Notes: a model not told the origin generated them from the letters alone. 64,000 nt of DNA from Pseudomonas sp. FeN3W (GCA_030263805.2 CP136010.1:3673001-3737000); one strand, 5' to 3'; shown: positions 15,956 through 25,114, counted from the stretch's first letter. Made by a program: numbers and translations.

Positions 15956-16483
15956 TTATTTTTGGTAAGCCGCAACCGCCTTGGTGATTGCTGCACGGGC
16001 GGCGTCGGCGCCTTCCCAGCCTTCGACCTTGACCCACTTGCCCTTCTCGAGATCCTTGTAGTTCTCGAAGAAGTGCTTGATCTGCTCGATCAGCAGCGCA
16101 GGCAGGTCGGTGTATTCCTTCACGTCCACGTACAGCTGGGTCAGCTTGTCGTGCGGGACGGCGATCAGCTTGGCGTCACCGCCGGCTTCGTCGGTCATGT
16201 TCAGTACGCCGACCGGACGGCAGCGGATGACCGAACCCGGGGCAACCGGATAGGGGGTCACGACCAGCACGTCGAGGGGGTCGCCGTCATCGGCCAGGGT
16301 GTGCGGAATGAAGCCGTAGTTGGCCGGGTAGAACATCGGGGTGGCCATGAAGCGGTCGACGAACAGGCAGTCGGTGTCGTGATCGATTTCGTACTTGATC
16401 GGCGCGTGGTTGGCCGGGATCTCGATGGCGACGTAGATGTCGTTCGGCAGGTCTTTGCCAGCCGGGACTTTGCTGTAGCTCAT
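15956..16483 (-). CDS. ppa: Inorganic pyrophosphatase
   Basis: This family I soluble pyrophosphatase hydrolyses PPi to two phosphates and drives biosynthetic reactions. The protein has 175 residues, the usual size. It contains the signature DDGDPLDVLVV with three metal-binding Asp, the EIDHDTDCLFVDRFM segment, and VKEYTDLPALLIEQIKHFFE near the C-terminus. The start ATG is at 16483. A TATAAT -10 sequence lies 57 bp upstream on the minus strand, and a strong hairpin terminator follows the gene. It is a single-gene unit. Confidence 0.98.
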   Translation of the reverse strand: MSYSKVPAGKDLPNDIYVAIEIPANHAPIKYEIDHDTDCLFVDRFMATPMFYPANYGFIPHTLADDGDPLDVLVVTPYPVAPGSVIRCRPVGVLNMTDEAGGDAKLIAVPHDKLTQLYVDVKEYTDLPALLIEQIKHFFENYKDLEKGKWVKVEGWEGADAARAAITKAVAAYQK

Positions 16484-16539
16484 GAACGATGGGCTCCTGA
16501 TCGGCCAGCGCGGCCTGGGGGCGGAAAAAAGTGGGCGCG

Positions 16540-16545
16540 ATTATA
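16540..16545 (-). promoter_or_regulatory. Consensus -10 element upstream of ppa
   Basis: The minus strand reads TATAAT here, 57 bp before the ppa start. The -35 region at normal spacing (TGCATT) is poor, so this is a -10 assignment only. Confidence 0.5.
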
Positions 16546-16590
16546 GGCGCAATGTCGCGTGCAATGCACGCCGGCTTCGACGCGCCCGGC

Positions 16591-17403
16591 CTACGCAGGT
16601 TCCCGGTAGGCGGGATGTTCGGTCTGCAGGCGTTGCAGGCGCGCCAGCGGGTCCTGCCGGTAGAAGCCCGCAAGCTGTGCATAGACCTCGGGAAAGGCCT
16701 GCTGCAGCACGTCCGGTGCGCTGAAGAAGTACTCGCTGGTAACGGCGAAGAATTCCGCCGGGTTCTCGGCGGCGTAGGGGTCGATCGGCGTTTCGGCATC
16801 CGGGTCGGCATCGAGCATGCGGTCGAGCTGGTCGTAGGCGCGCTGCATGGCGCCGGCCCAGGAGTCGATGCGCATCTGCCGGTGCAGCGGCGGCAAGCCG
16901 TTGGCGTCGCCGTTGAGCATGTCCAGCTTGTGCGCCAGCTCGTGGATCACCAGGTTGTAGGCCTCCCAGCCGCCACTCTGCTGCACGCCGGGCCAGGCCA
17001 GGATCACCGGGCCCTGCAGCCAGGCCTCACCGCTGTGCTCGGCGTCCCATTCATGCTCGACGCCGGCGGCATCGCGGTGCTTCTGCGGGCTGAGGAAGTC
17101 GTCGGGGTAGATCACGATCTCGTGAAAACCGCGGTACCAGCCGAGATCGGCCAGGTGCAGCAGCGGCAGTTGCGCCTGCAGCGCCAGGCGCAGGCGGTCC
17201 TCGGCCTGCAGCTCGATACCGGCCAGCGGTGTCAGGCGCTTGTCGTGCAGGAACAGCACGGCGCGCTCACGCAGGCGATTCAGCTCGTCGTCGCTCAGGC
17301 CGTCGAGAATCGGCAGGCTGTCGAGCACCTGCTGCCACAGATCGGCATCGACCGGGTTGCGGGCGAGGATGCGTTTGCGCTGCCAGGCGCGGAAGGACCA
17401 CAT
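16591..17403 (-). CDS. mtfA: MtfA-like zinc metallopeptidase (M90 family)
   Basis: This is a cytosolic metallopeptidase related to E. coli MtfA, which binds the Mlc repressor and has aminopeptidase activity. The protein is about 270 residues from the ATG at 17403. The zinc-binding motif is visible in NLVIHELAHKLDMLNGDANG (HExxH), with the downstream Glu in ENPAEFFAVTSEYFF. The family-typical EIVIYPDDFL and GPVILAWPGVQQ segments are also present. There is no signal peptide. A frame continuing upstream to 17463 is not supported; the chosen ATG has GGAG 10-13 bases before it. It is divergent from the RidA gene. Whether it acts on an Mlc-like regulator in this organism is unknown. Confidence 0.88.
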   Translation of the reverse strand: MWSFRAWQRKRILARNPVDADLWQQVLDSLPILDGLSDDELNRLRERAVLFLHDKRLTPLAGIELQAEDRLRLALQAQLPLLHLADLGWYRGFHEIVIYPDDFLSPQKHRDAAGVEHEWDAEHSGEAWLQGPVILAWPGVQQSGGWEAYNLVIHELAHKLDMLNGDANGLPPLHRQMRIDSWAGAMQRAYDQLDRMLDADPDAETPIDPYAAENPAEFFAVTSEYFFSAPDVLQQAFPEVYAQLAGFYRQDPLARLQRLQTEHPAYREPA

Positions 17404-17577
17404 GCACGGAGGCTCCAACGAAGCGGGGCGCTCACCATAAGCGCGACGGCGAAATGCGGGCAAGCAAATGGCGGATTATCGGCCCCCTGCTACGGTGAAT
17501 GTGCCGGGCGATTGCGCCCGGTGAATTCTCGCGTCGGCCTGCCTCGCAGCAAGCGGCGCAACAGGAGGAGCATTGCA

Positions 17578-18006
17578 ATGACTGAACACGGCGGCCGTGA
17601 GGCCCTCTCCCTGATCAATCCGCCCGGCCTGTACGACCCGACGCCCAATGGCTACTCCCACGTGGCAGTGCTGCCGCCCGGTGCGCGGATGGCGTTCATC
17701 GCCGGGCAGGGCGGGGAGACTGCCGATGGTCGCTTGTCCGAGGATTTCCGCGATCAGGTGCGCCAGGCGCTGCGCAATCTGTGCATCGCCATCGAGGCGG
17801 CGGGTGGCACGCCGGCGCAGATCGCCAAGCTCGGCGTTCTGATCGTCGAGCACAGCGAGGAGCGCCTGCACATCTTCGGCGAAGAATTGCAGCGAGCGCT
17901 GGGCGCGGGGCCGAAGCCTGCGTGCACGCTGATCCCGGTGCCGCGTCTGGCGCTCGACGGCATGCTGTTCGAAATCGAGGCCGTGCTGTTGCTGACGGCT
18001 GGCTGA
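17578..18006 (+). CDS. RidA (YjgF/YER057c/UK114) family protein
   Basis: This is a 142-residue RidA-fold protein. Members deaminate reactive enamine/imine intermediates or serve other roles. Family pattern: SHVAVLPPGARMAFIAGQGG, FRDQVRQALRNLCIAIEAAG and the C-terminal PACTLIPVPRLALDGMLFEI. The position that holds the catalytic Arg of true RidA (usually ...R.A....LP) here reads KPACTLIPVPRLA, without a matching Arg before the Ala, so enamine deaminase activity is doubtful and one of the other Rid subfamilies is more likely. The ATG at 17578 has AGGAGGAG upstream. Eighty-five bases separate it from the PhoD gene in the same direction, so they may be co-transcribed. Confidence 0.88.
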   Translation: MTEHGGREALSLINPPGLYDPTPNGYSHVAVLPPGARMAFIAGQGGETADGRLSEDFRDQVRQALRNLCIAIEAAGGTPAQIAKLGVLIVEHSEERLHIFGEELQRALGAGPKPACTLIPVPRLALDGMLFEIEAVLLLTAG

Positions 18007-18091
18007 GCGTGCCGTCGGTCGGCGCGTCACGGGACTGTCAAGCGGGGCGGCTACATCAGGAGAACCCCCCACTCGCCAGGAGACTTCCGAG

Positions 18092-19645
18092 ATGACCGCA
18101 CCGGATCAGAAACGCCGCCAACTGCTGCAGGGCATCGGCGCCGGCCTCGCGCTGCCGGCCCTGGGCGTCGCGCCCGCCATCATCGCCGCGCCGCGCGAGC
18201 GCCCGCAGATGCTCGACGGTGTGCAGTCCGGCGACGTGACGGACGGCCGCGCGTTGATCTGGAGCCGCGGCGACCGCCCCGGGCGGCTGATCGTCGAGTG
18301 GGACACGCGCAGCCGTTTCGGCAATCCGCGGCGCATGATCTCCTCGGTGACCGATGCCGGTCAGGACTACACCGCCCGCGTCGATCTGCGCGGGCTACCG
18401 GCGGATCAGTCGATCTTCTACCGCGCGCGCTTCGAGGATGCTCGCAGCGGCGTGCTCAGCGAGCCCTGGTTCGGCCACCTGCGCAGCGCGCCAACGCGTC
18501 CGCGCAACATTCGTTTCGTCTGGGGTGGCGATACCTGCGGCCAGGGCTACGGCATCAACCCGGACTTCGGCGGCATGCGCATCTACGAAAGCATGCGCCT
18601 GCGCCGGCCGGACTTCTTCCTGCACAGCGGCGACGTCATCTATGCCGACGGGCCGATCCCCGCCGAAGTGACCGCCGAGGACGGCAGCGTCTGGCGCAAC
18701 CTGGTCACCGAGGAAAAGAGCAAGGTCGCCGAGACGCTGCACGAGTTTCGCGGCAACTACCGCTACAACCTGCTGGACGAGAACCTGCGAGCCTTCAACG
18801 CCGAGGTGCCGCAGATCTGGCAGTGGGACGATCACGAGGTGACCAACAACTGGTCGCCGAGCAAGGTGCTGGACGACCGCTATCAGCAGGTGCGCGACAT
18901 CGATACCCTGGTCCGCCGCGCACGCCAGGCCTACCTGGAATACGCACCCATGCGCATCGCCCGCCGCGACAAGCTTGGGCGCATCTATCGCAAGGTCAGC
19001 TACGGGCCGCTGCTGGATGTGTTCGTGCTGGATATGCGCAGCTATCGCGGGCCCAACACCCACAACCTGCAGGCGGAGCAGGGCGCCGACACGGCGTTTC
19101 TCGGCCGCGAGCAGCTGCGCTGGCTCAAGCGCGAGCTGAGCGCCTCGCGCGCAACCTGGAAGGTCATCGCCGCCGACATGCCCATTGGCCTGCATGTGCC
19201 CGATGGCCCGCGCTGGGAGGCGATCGCCAATGGCAACGACGGCGAGGCGTTGGGCCGCGAGCTGGAGATCGCCGACCTGCTGACCTTCATCCAGCGCGCG
19301 CGGGTGCGCAATACCGTCTGGCTGACGGCGGATGTGCACTACTGCGCGGCGCACCACTATCACCCCAATCGCGCTGCCTTTCAGCGTTTCGAACCGTTCT
19401 GGGAGTTCGTCGCCGGCCCGCTGAACGCCGGCAGCTTCGGACCGAATCCGCTGGACGGCACCTTCGGTCCGGAAGTGGTCTTCCAGAAGGCGGCGCCCAC
19501 GCCGAACAGCTCGCCGCGGGCCGGCTTCCAGTTTTTCGGCGAGGTGGAGATCGACGCGCAGAGCGGTGCGCTGGGCGTGAGTCTGCGCGACATCGACGGC
19601 ACGCTGGTCTACAGCCAGACGCTTGAGCCCTGGCAGCCGGCCTGA
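18092..19645 (+). CDS. phoD: Tat-exported PhoD-like phosphodiesterase/alkaline phosphatase
   Basis: This is a secreted PhoD-family calcium/iron-type phosphoesterase (517 residues) releasing phosphate from phosphomono- and diesters. The N-terminus is a twin-arginine signal (QKRRQLLQGIGAGLALPALG followed by a hydrophobic stretch and an Ala-Pro cleavage region). It has an N-terminal Fn-like PhoD_N domain (VQSGDVTDGRALIWSRGDRP) and a metallophosphatase domain with RFVWGGDTCGQGYGI, FLHSGDVIYADGPI, QWDDHEVTNNW and LTADVHYCAAHHY, which together hold the metal ligands. The ATG at 18092 follows CAGGAG. It is convergent with eutC. No Pho box was identified by eye, so phosphate control is an inference from the family. 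Confidence 0.92.
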   Translation: MTAPDQKRRQLLQGIGAGLALPALGVAPAIIAAPRERPQMLDGVQSGDVTDGRALIWSRGDRPGRLIVEWDTRSRFGNPRRMISSVTDAGQDYTARVDLRGLPADQSIFYRARFEDARSGVLSEPWFGHLRSAPTRPRNIRFVWGGDTCGQGYGINPDFGGMRIYESMRLRRPDFFLHSGDVIYADGPIPAEVTAEDGSVWRNLVTEEKSKVAETLHEFRGNYRYNLLDENLRAFNAEVPQIWQWDDHEVTNNWSPSKVLDDRYQQVRDIDTLVRRARQAYLEYAPMRIARRDKLGRIYRKVSYGPLLDVFVLDMRSYRGPNTHNLQAEQGADTAFLGREQLRWLKRELSASRATWKVIAADMPIGLHVPDGPRWEAIANGNDGEALGRELEIADLLTFIQRARVRNTVWLTADVHYCAAHHYHPNRAAFQRFEPFWEFVAGPLNAGSFGPNPLDGTFGPEVVFQKAAPTPNSSPRAGFQFFGEVEIDAQSGALGVSLRDIDGTLVYSQTLEPWQPA

Positions 19646-19651
19646 GCCGGC

Positions 19652-20446
19652 TCAGCCGAGCAGGAAGTTGCCGGCGCGGGGTTCACCATCCAGCGCGGGG
19701 ACTTCTGCTTCGTCCTTGAGCTGTACGCCGGAGAGCTGCCGGCGGCTGGCTTCGCGCATCAGGTAGAGCAGGCGGTGCGTGGCCAGGTTGTAGCTCAGAC
19801 CCTCGGGGCGAATGTTGGAAATGCAGTTGCGCTGCGCATCGTGCCGGCCGACCTGCGGCGCCCAGGTGAAGTACAGGCCCAGGCTGTCCGGCGAGCTGAG
19901 GCCTGGGCGTTCGCCGAGCAGAATCACCACCATCCGAGCTTTGAGCCGCTGGCCGATCTCGTCGGCAATCGCCACGCGGCCCTGTTGGACCAGGGTGATC
20001 GGTCCGAGCGCCCAGCCTTCGGCCTGACACTGCTCGGCGATCTTCAAGACCATCGGTGCGCCGTGGCGCTGCACCGCCAGTGCGGAGAGGCCGTCGGCGA
20101 TCACCAGCGCCAGATCGCAGCCGTCGCCCGCATGCTCGTCGAGCGTGGCGGCGCTGGCTTCGTCGAGGCGTCGACCGAGGTCGGGGCGCTGCAGATAGAT
20201 CTGCCGGTCTGACGCGGCGCTGCGCAGGTGCAGGCAGCCAAGTTCATGTTTCTTCAGCTCGGCAGCCAGCGCTTCGCAGTCCAGCGGCAAATGCACGGCG
20301 TCGCGCGCCTGGGCGTGGGCGAACTGGAAATCCAACTGCGCATCGGTGGGCAGGCTGATGCCGGCGCGGCCAAGGGCGATGCGTGCCGGGGTCAGCTGGC
20401 GCAGGTGCTGCCACGGATTTTCGGTGGTGGGGGAGCGGTCGGGCAT
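19652..20446 (-). CDS. eutC: Ethanolamine ammonia-lyase small subunit
   Basis: This is the small (alpha) subunit of adenosylcobalamin-dependent ethanolamine ammonia-lyase, which with EutB converts ethanolamine to acetaldehyde and ammonia. The protein has 264 residues. Family features: LRQLTPARIALGRAGISLPT near the N-terminus, DLALVIADGLSALAVQRHGA, VVILLGERPGLSSPDSLGLY and RNCISNIRPEGLSYNLATHR. It lies 94 bp downstream of eutB, with a REP-like hairpin inside that gap. It is the last gene of the exaC-eat-eutB-eutC unit and is convergent with phoD. Confidence 0.97.
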   Translation of the reverse strand: MPDRSPTTENPWQHLRQLTPARIALGRAGISLPTDAQLDFQFAHAQARDAVHLPLDCEALAAELKKHELGCLHLRSAASDRQIYLQRPDLGRRLDEASAATLDEHAGDGCDLALVIADGLSALAVQRHGAPMVLKIAEQCQAEGWALGPITLVQQGRVAIADEIGQRLKARMVVILLGERPGLSSPDSLGLYFTWAPQVGRHDAQRNCISNIRPEGLSYNLATHRLLYLMREASRRQLSGVQLKDEAEVPALDGEPRAGNFLLG

Positions 20447-20486
20447 GGCTACCTCGGAGCGTAGCGGTCAGGCGCGTGAACAGACG

Positions 20487-20514
20487 CGTGGAAAAGCGCG
20501 CAGCGTTTTCCACG
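20487..20514. repeat. REP-like palindrome between eutB and eutC
   Basis: CGTGGAAAA (20487-20495) and TTTTCCACG (20506-20514) form a 9-bp stem of the same family as those at 7322 and 26741. It sits inside the operon, where it could stabilise the upstream mRNA or lower eutC expression. Confidence 0.7.
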
Positions 20515-20540
20515 CTGCTGGCGGCGAATGGGGCAGCGCC

Positions 20541-21932
20541 TCATGCCTGCTGCTCCAGCGCCCGGCGGAAGGCTTCGGGCAGTTCGCGGCCGAGCTGCAG
20601 GCGGTTGCCGTCCTGCCGGAGAATCTGCATCTTCGCCAGCCACTCCTCGAACTCCGGCGCGGGCCGTAGGCCCAGCACCTGGCGCACGTAGAGCGCGTCG
20701 TGGAAGGAAGTGGTCTGGTAGTTGAGCATCACGTCATCCGAGCCCGGGATGCCCATGATGAAGTTGATGCCCGCCGTGCCGAGCAGGGTCAGCAGCATGT
20801 CCATGTCGTCCTGGTCGGCTTCGGCGTGGTTGGTGTAGCAGATGTCGCAACCCATGGGCACGCCGAGCAGTTTGCCGCAGAAGTGGTCCTCCAGACCGGC
20901 GCGAATGATCTGCTTGCCGTTGTAGAGGTATTCCGGGCCGATAAAGCCGACCACGGTGTTCACCAGCAGCGGCTTGTAGCGGCGCGCGACGGCGTAGGCG
21001 CGGGCTTCGCAGGTCTGCTGATCGACGCCGTGATGGGCGTTGGCCGAGAGCGCGCTGCCCTGGCCGGTCTCGAAATACATGAGGTTGTCGCCGAGGGTGC
21101 CGCGCTTCTGCGACAGACCGGCCTCGTAGCCCTCCTGCAGGGTCGCCAGGTTGATGCCGAAGCTGGCGTTGGCCGCCTCGCTGCCGGCGATGGACTGGAA
21201 CACCAGATCCAGCGGCGCGCCGCGGTTGATCGCCTCGATGGACGTGGTGACGTGAGTGAGGATGCAGCCCTGGGTCGGGATCTCGTAGCGGCTTATCACC
21301 GCGTCGAGCATCTTCAGCAGCTCGCAGATGCCGGCGGTGCTGTCGGTGGCCGGGTTGATGCCGATCACCGCATCGCCATTGCCGTAGAGCAGGCCGTCGA
21401 GAATGCTCGCGGCGATGCCGGCGCCGTCGTCGGTCGGATGGTTCGGCTGCAGCCGGGTGGACATGCGCCCGGCCAGACCGATGCTGTTGCGAAAGCGGGT
21501 GACGACGCGCACCTTCTGCGCCACCAGAATCAGGTCCTGCACACGCATGATCTTCGACACCGCAGCGACCATTTCCGGCGTCAGTCCTGGCGCCAGCGCC
21601 CGCAATGTGGCTTCGTCCGCCTCCTCGCCGAGCAGCCAGTTGCGGAAATCGCCCACGCTCAGGTGGCTGACCGGGGCGAAAGCCGCCGCGTCATGGCTGT
21701 CGATGATCAGCCGGGTGACTTCATCGCTTTCGTAGGGAATCAGTGCTTCTTCGAGAAAGCGCTTGAGTGGCACTGCGGCCAGGCACATCTGCGCCGCCAC
21801 GCGTTCGGCATCGCTGCCCGCCGCGACCCCGGCGAGCAGGTCGCCGGAGCGCGCCGGACTGGCCTTGGCCATCACTTCGCGCAGATCGTCGAAGCGCCAG
21901 GCGGTGCCGCCCACGCTGTGCGAGTAAGCCAT
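20541..21932 (-). CDS. eutB: Ethanolamine ammonia-lyase large subunit
   Basis: This is the large catalytic subunit of the B12-dependent lyase, a TIM-barrel protein of 463 residues, normal for the family. Recognisable segments include RLQPNHPTDDGAGIAASILD, GDAVIGINPATDSTAGICEL, IPTQGCILTHVTTSIEAINR and FIGPEYLYNGKQIIRAGLED, as well as the metal/cobalamin-region GVPMGCDICYTNHAEADQDD. It is read after the ethanolamine permease gene eat, 15 bp away, and before eutC. No microcompartment shell genes and no eutA reactivase are visible in the window, consistent with the simple pseudomonad pathway. Confidence 0.98.
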   Translation of the reverse strand: MAYSHSVGGTAWRFDDLREVMAKASPARSGDLLAGVAAGSDAERVAAQMCLAAVPLKRFLEEALIPYESDEVTRLIIDSHDAAAFAPVSHLSVGDFRNWLLGEEADEATLRALAPGLTPEMVAAVSKIMRVQDLILVAQKVRVVTRFRNSIGLAGRMSTRLQPNHPTDDGAGIAASILDGLLYGNGDAVIGINPATDSTAGICELLKMLDAVISRYEIPTQGCILTHVTTSIEAINRGAPLDLVFQSIAGSEAANASFGINLATLQEGYEAGLSQKRGTLGDNLMYFETGQGSALSANAHHGVDQQTCEARAYAVARRYKPLLVNTVVGFIGPEYLYNGKQIIRAGLEDHFCGKLLGVPMGCDICYTNHAEADQDDMDMLLTLLGTAGINFIMGIPGSDDVMLNYQTTSFHDALYVRQVLGLRPAPEFEEWLAKMQILRQDGNRLQLGRELPEAFRRALEQQA

Positions 21933-21947
21933 GTCAGCCTCCTTCTT

Positions 21948-23396
21948 TCAGTGCAGCGACGCCTCGGCCTTCTCGATCGCTGCGAATTCCTCTTCCGGCG
22001 TGCCGGCCACCAGATGGTGTCGACTGTAGATCGCGAAGTAGGCGATGAAGATCCCGTAGATGATCGCGGCGCCGATCACCACCCGCGGATCGACCAGGAA
22101 GCCCGCGATGACCGCGATGCAGGCCAGCACCAGCGCCACGCCCGAGGTGACGATGCCGCCAGGGGTCTTGTACGGGCGATGCAGGTCGGGCCGGCGCAGG
22201 CGCAGGACGATGTGCGAGGCCATCATCAAGACGTAGGAGATGGTCGCGCCGAACACCGCGACGAGGATCAGCAGGTCGCCCTGGCCGGTCAGCGACAGCA
22301 GGAAGCCGATCACGCCAGGGATCACCAGGGCCAGCACCGGCGCCTTGTTCTGGTTGGTCAGCGACAACTTGCGCGGCAGGTAGCCGGCCCGCGATAGCGC
22401 GAAGATCTGCCGCGAGTAGGCAAAGATGATCGAGAAGAAACTGGCGATCAGCCCGGCCAGGCCGACCAGATTGACGAAGCCGCTCATCCAGGTGGACGAG
22501 CCGTAGGCGGTGGTCAGTGCCTCCACCAGCGGATTGCCGGACGCCACCAGCGTGCTGGAACCGGCGCCACCGGGGCCGACCAAGAGAATCAGCCCGGCGA
22601 AGGCGACCAGAATCAGCATGGCGCCGATCAAGCCGCGCGGCATGTCACGCTGCGGGTTCTTGGTCTCCTCGGCGGCCAGCGGTACGCCTTCCACGGCGAG
22701 GAAGAACCAGATCGCGTAGGGGATCGCCGCCCAGATACCGACGTAGCCGTACGGCAGGAAGGCGCTGGCACCGGCTGCGGTGGTCGGCGCGATATCGAGC
22801 AGCTTGTCCACCGAGAAGTGCGGCACCATCGCGACGATGAACACGGCCAGCGCCAAGGCGGCGATGGCGGTGATGATGAACATCAGCTTCAGCGCCTCGC
22901 CGACGCCGAAGATATGGATGCCGATGAAGATGATGTAGAAGGCGAGATAGATCGCCCAGCCGCCGATGCCGAACAGCGACTCGCAGTAGGCGCCGATGAA
23001 CACGGCGATGGCCGCCGGCGCGATGGCGTATTCGATGAGGATCGCCGTGCCGGTGAGAAAGCCGCCCAGCGGGCCGAACGCGGTGCGGGCGAAGCCGTAG
23101 CCGCCACCAGCCGTGGGGACCATCGAGGACAGCTCGGCCAGCGAGAAGCACATGCACAGGTACATGGTCGCCATCAGCAACGTGGCGATGAACAGCCCGC
23201 CCCAACCGCCCTGGGCGAGCCCGAAGTTCCAGCCGGCATAGTCGCCGGAGATCACGTAGGCGACGCCAAGACCGACCAGCAGCACCCAGCCGGCGGCGCC
23301 TTTCTTCAGTTCGCGTTCCTGGAAATAGCTACTGCCAACGGTTTCGAAATCGATTGCATGGTGCGGTGGCGTTGAACGGCTGTGTTCGAGGGCCAT
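21948..23396 (-). CDS. eat: Ethanolamine permease (APC superfamily)
   Basis: This inner-membrane amino acid/polyamine/organocation transporter is predicted to import ethanolamine. The protein has 482 residues and about 12 hydrophobic segments, with YVISGDYAGWNFGLAQGGWG as the N-terminal family motif and VPTAGGGYGFARTAFGPLGG in the next helices. The mid-protein EGVPLAAEETKNPQRDMPRG is the typical APC loop. Its position directly before eutB (15 bp) makes the substrate assignment strong. The start is the ATG at 23396, with AGAGG in CCAAGAGGATTTCCCC just upstream. About 200 bp separate it from exaC. Confidence 0.95.
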   Translation of the reverse strand: MALEHSRSTPPHHAIDFETVGSSYFQERELKKGAAGWVLLVGLGVAYVISGDYAGWNFGLAQGGWGGLFIATLLMATMYLCMCFSLAELSSMVPTAGGGYGFARTAFGPLGGFLTGTAILIEYAIAPAAIAVFIGAYCESLFGIGGWAIYLAFYIIFIGIHIFGVGEALKLMFIITAIAALALAVFIVAMVPHFSVDKLLDIAPTTAAGASAFLPYGYVGIWAAIPYAIWFFLAVEGVPLAAEETKNPQRDMPRGLIGAMLILVAFAGLILLVGPGGAGSSTLVASGNPLVEALTTAYGSSTWMSGFVNLVGLAGLIASFFSIIFAYSRQIFALSRAGYLPRKLSLTNQNKAPVLALVIPGVIGFLLSLTGQGDLLILVAVFGATISYVLMMASHIVLRLRRPDLHRPYKTPGGIVTSGVALVLACIAVIAGFLVDPRVVIGAAIIYGIFIAYFAIYSRHHLVAGTPEEEFAAIEKAEASLH

Positions 23397-23593
23397 GGGG
23401 AAATCCTCTTGGATAGGTTGGCAGGTCTCTCCCTAGCAAGCGTCATGCCCCGCGCCGGAAATGCGATATTTACGGTGTTTTGTCAGCCAAGTTTGGCAGG
23501 AACGCACCTTTTGCGTGCTCCGCAGCACCACGGCGGAGCCCGGCAGGTGTCTTGTTCAGGGCGCGGGCGGCGTGCGCCACCCGCGCCGATCTA

Positions 23594-25114
23594 TTAGAAG
23601 AAGCCCAGTGGGTTGATGTCATAGCTGACCAGCAGGTTCTTGGTCTGCTGGTAGCTGTCGAGGATCATCTTGTGGGTTTCGCGACCGACGCCGGACTTCT
23701 TGTAGCCGCCGAACGCGGCATGGGCCGGGTAGAGGTGATAGCAGTTGGTCCATACGCGCCCGGCCTTGATCGCCCGGCCCATGCGGTAGGCGCGGTTGAT
23801 GTCGCGGGTCCAGACGCCGGCGCCGAGGCCGTACTCGGTGTCGTTGGCGATGGCCAGGGCTTCGGCTTCGTCCTTGAAGGTGGTGACGCCGATCACCGGG
23901 CCGAAGATCTCCTCCTGGAACACGCGCATCTGGTTGGTGCCCTTGAGCAGGGTCGGCTGGATGTAATAGCCGGTCGCGAGCGAGCCTTCGAGCTTCTCCG
24001 CCGCGCCGCCGGTAAGCACTTCCGCGCCTTCGCCCTTGGCGATTTCCAGGTAGGACATGATCTTGTCGAACTGTTGCTGGCTGGCCTGGGCGCCGACCAT
24101 GGTCTCGGTGTCCAGCGGGTCGCCGCGCTTGATCTGCGCGACCTTCTTCATCACCGCCTCCATGAAGGGTGCGTAGATGGATTCCTGCACCAGCGCGCGC
24201 GATGGGCAGGTGCACACCTCGCCCTGGTTGAAGAAGCCCAGCACCAGGCCTTCGGCGGCTTTCTCGATGAAGGTCGGTTCGGCCTGCATGATGTCTTCGA
24301 AGTAGATGTTCGGGCTCTTGCCGCCCAGCTCCACGGTGCTCGGGATGATGCTCTCGGCGGCGCGCTTCATGATGTGCGAGCCCACCGGGGTGGAGCCGGT
24401 GAAGGCGATCTTGGCGATGCGCTTGCTCGAGGCCAGGGCCTCGCCGGCTTCACGACCGTAGCCCTGCACGACGTTGAGCACGCCCGGGGGCAGCAGATCG
24501 CCGATCACCTCCATCAGCACCGCGATGCCCAGCGGGGTCTGCTCGGCCGGTTTCAGCACCACGCAGTTGCCGGCCGCCAGTGCCGGGGCGAGTTTCCAGG
24601 CGGCCATCAGGATCGGGAAATTCCACGGGATGATCTGCCCCACCACGCCCAGCGGCTCGTGGAAGTGGTAGGCCGCGGTGTGCTCGTCGATCTCGGCGCT
24701 GGTGCCTTCCTGGGCGCGGATGCAGCCGGCGAAATAGCGGAAGTGATCGGCCGCCAGCGGGATATCGGCGTTCAGCGTCTCGCGCACCGCCTTGCCGTTG
24801 TCCCAGGTCTCGGTGATGGCGAGCATTTCCAGGTTCTGCTCGATGCGGTCGGCGATCTGCAACAGGATCAGCGAGCGCGCCTGCACGCTGGTCTTGCCCC
24901 AGGCGTCGGCGGCGGCATGGGCGGCGTCCAGCGCTTTCTCGATATCGGCGGCGTCGGAGCGCGGGAATTCAGCAATCGGCTGTCCGTTGACCGGAGACAG
25001 GTTGGTGAAATACTGCCCGTTGATGGGCTCCACGAACTCGCCATTGATGAAGTTGCCGTAGCGGGACTTGAAGGAAACGACAGCGCCTTCGCTGCCAGGA
25101 TGGGCGTAACGCAT
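23594..25114 (-). CDS. exaC: NAD-dependent acetaldehyde dehydrogenase (ExaC-type)
   Basis: This aldehyde dehydrogenase oxidises the acetaldehyde released from ethanolamine (and ethanol) to acetate. The protein has 506 residues. It shows the catalytic Cys in FNQGEVCTCPSRALVQE, the general-base Glu in STVELGGKSPNIYFED, the cofactor segment IAKIAFTGSTPVGSHIMKRA and the oxyanion Asn in IIPWNFPILMAAWK. The C-terminus, SYDINPLGFF, matches the ExaC/AldB group. It is the first gene of the ethanolamine unit on the minus strand. The promoter should lie in 25115-25300; I looked for a sigma-54 -24/-12 pair (GG-N10-GC) there by eye and found none. Confidence 0.95.
   Translation of the reverse strand: MRYAHPGSEGAVVSFKSRYGNFINGEFVEPINGQYFTNLSPVNGQPIAEFPRSDAADIEKALDAAHAAADAWGKTSVQARSLILLQIADRIEQNLEMLAITETWDNGKAVRETLNADIPLAADHFRYFAGCIRAQEGTSAEIDEHTAAYHFHEPLGVVGQIIPWNFPILMAAWKLAPALAAGNCVVLKPAEQTPLGIAVLMEVIGDLLPPGVLNVVQGYGREAGEALASSKRIAKIAFTGSTPVGSHIMKRAAESIIPSTVELGGKSPNIYFEDIMQAEPTFIEKAAEGLVLGFFNQGEVCTCPSRALVQESIYAPFMEAVMKKVAQIKRGDPLDTETMVGAQASQQQFDKIMSYLEIAKGEGAEVLTGGAAEKLEGSLATGYYIQPTLLKGTNQMRVFQEEIFGPVIGVTTFKDEAEALAIANDTEYGLGAGVWTRDINRAYRMGRAIKAGRVWTNCYHLYPAHAAFGGYKKSGVGRETHKMILDSYQQTKNLLVSYDINPLGFF

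Noticed and set aside
20700..22397. 565-aa plus-strand open frame opposite eutB/eat
   Set aside because: It is an antisense shadow rich in His/Gln/Ala/Gly, with no recognisable domain and no ribosome-binding site.
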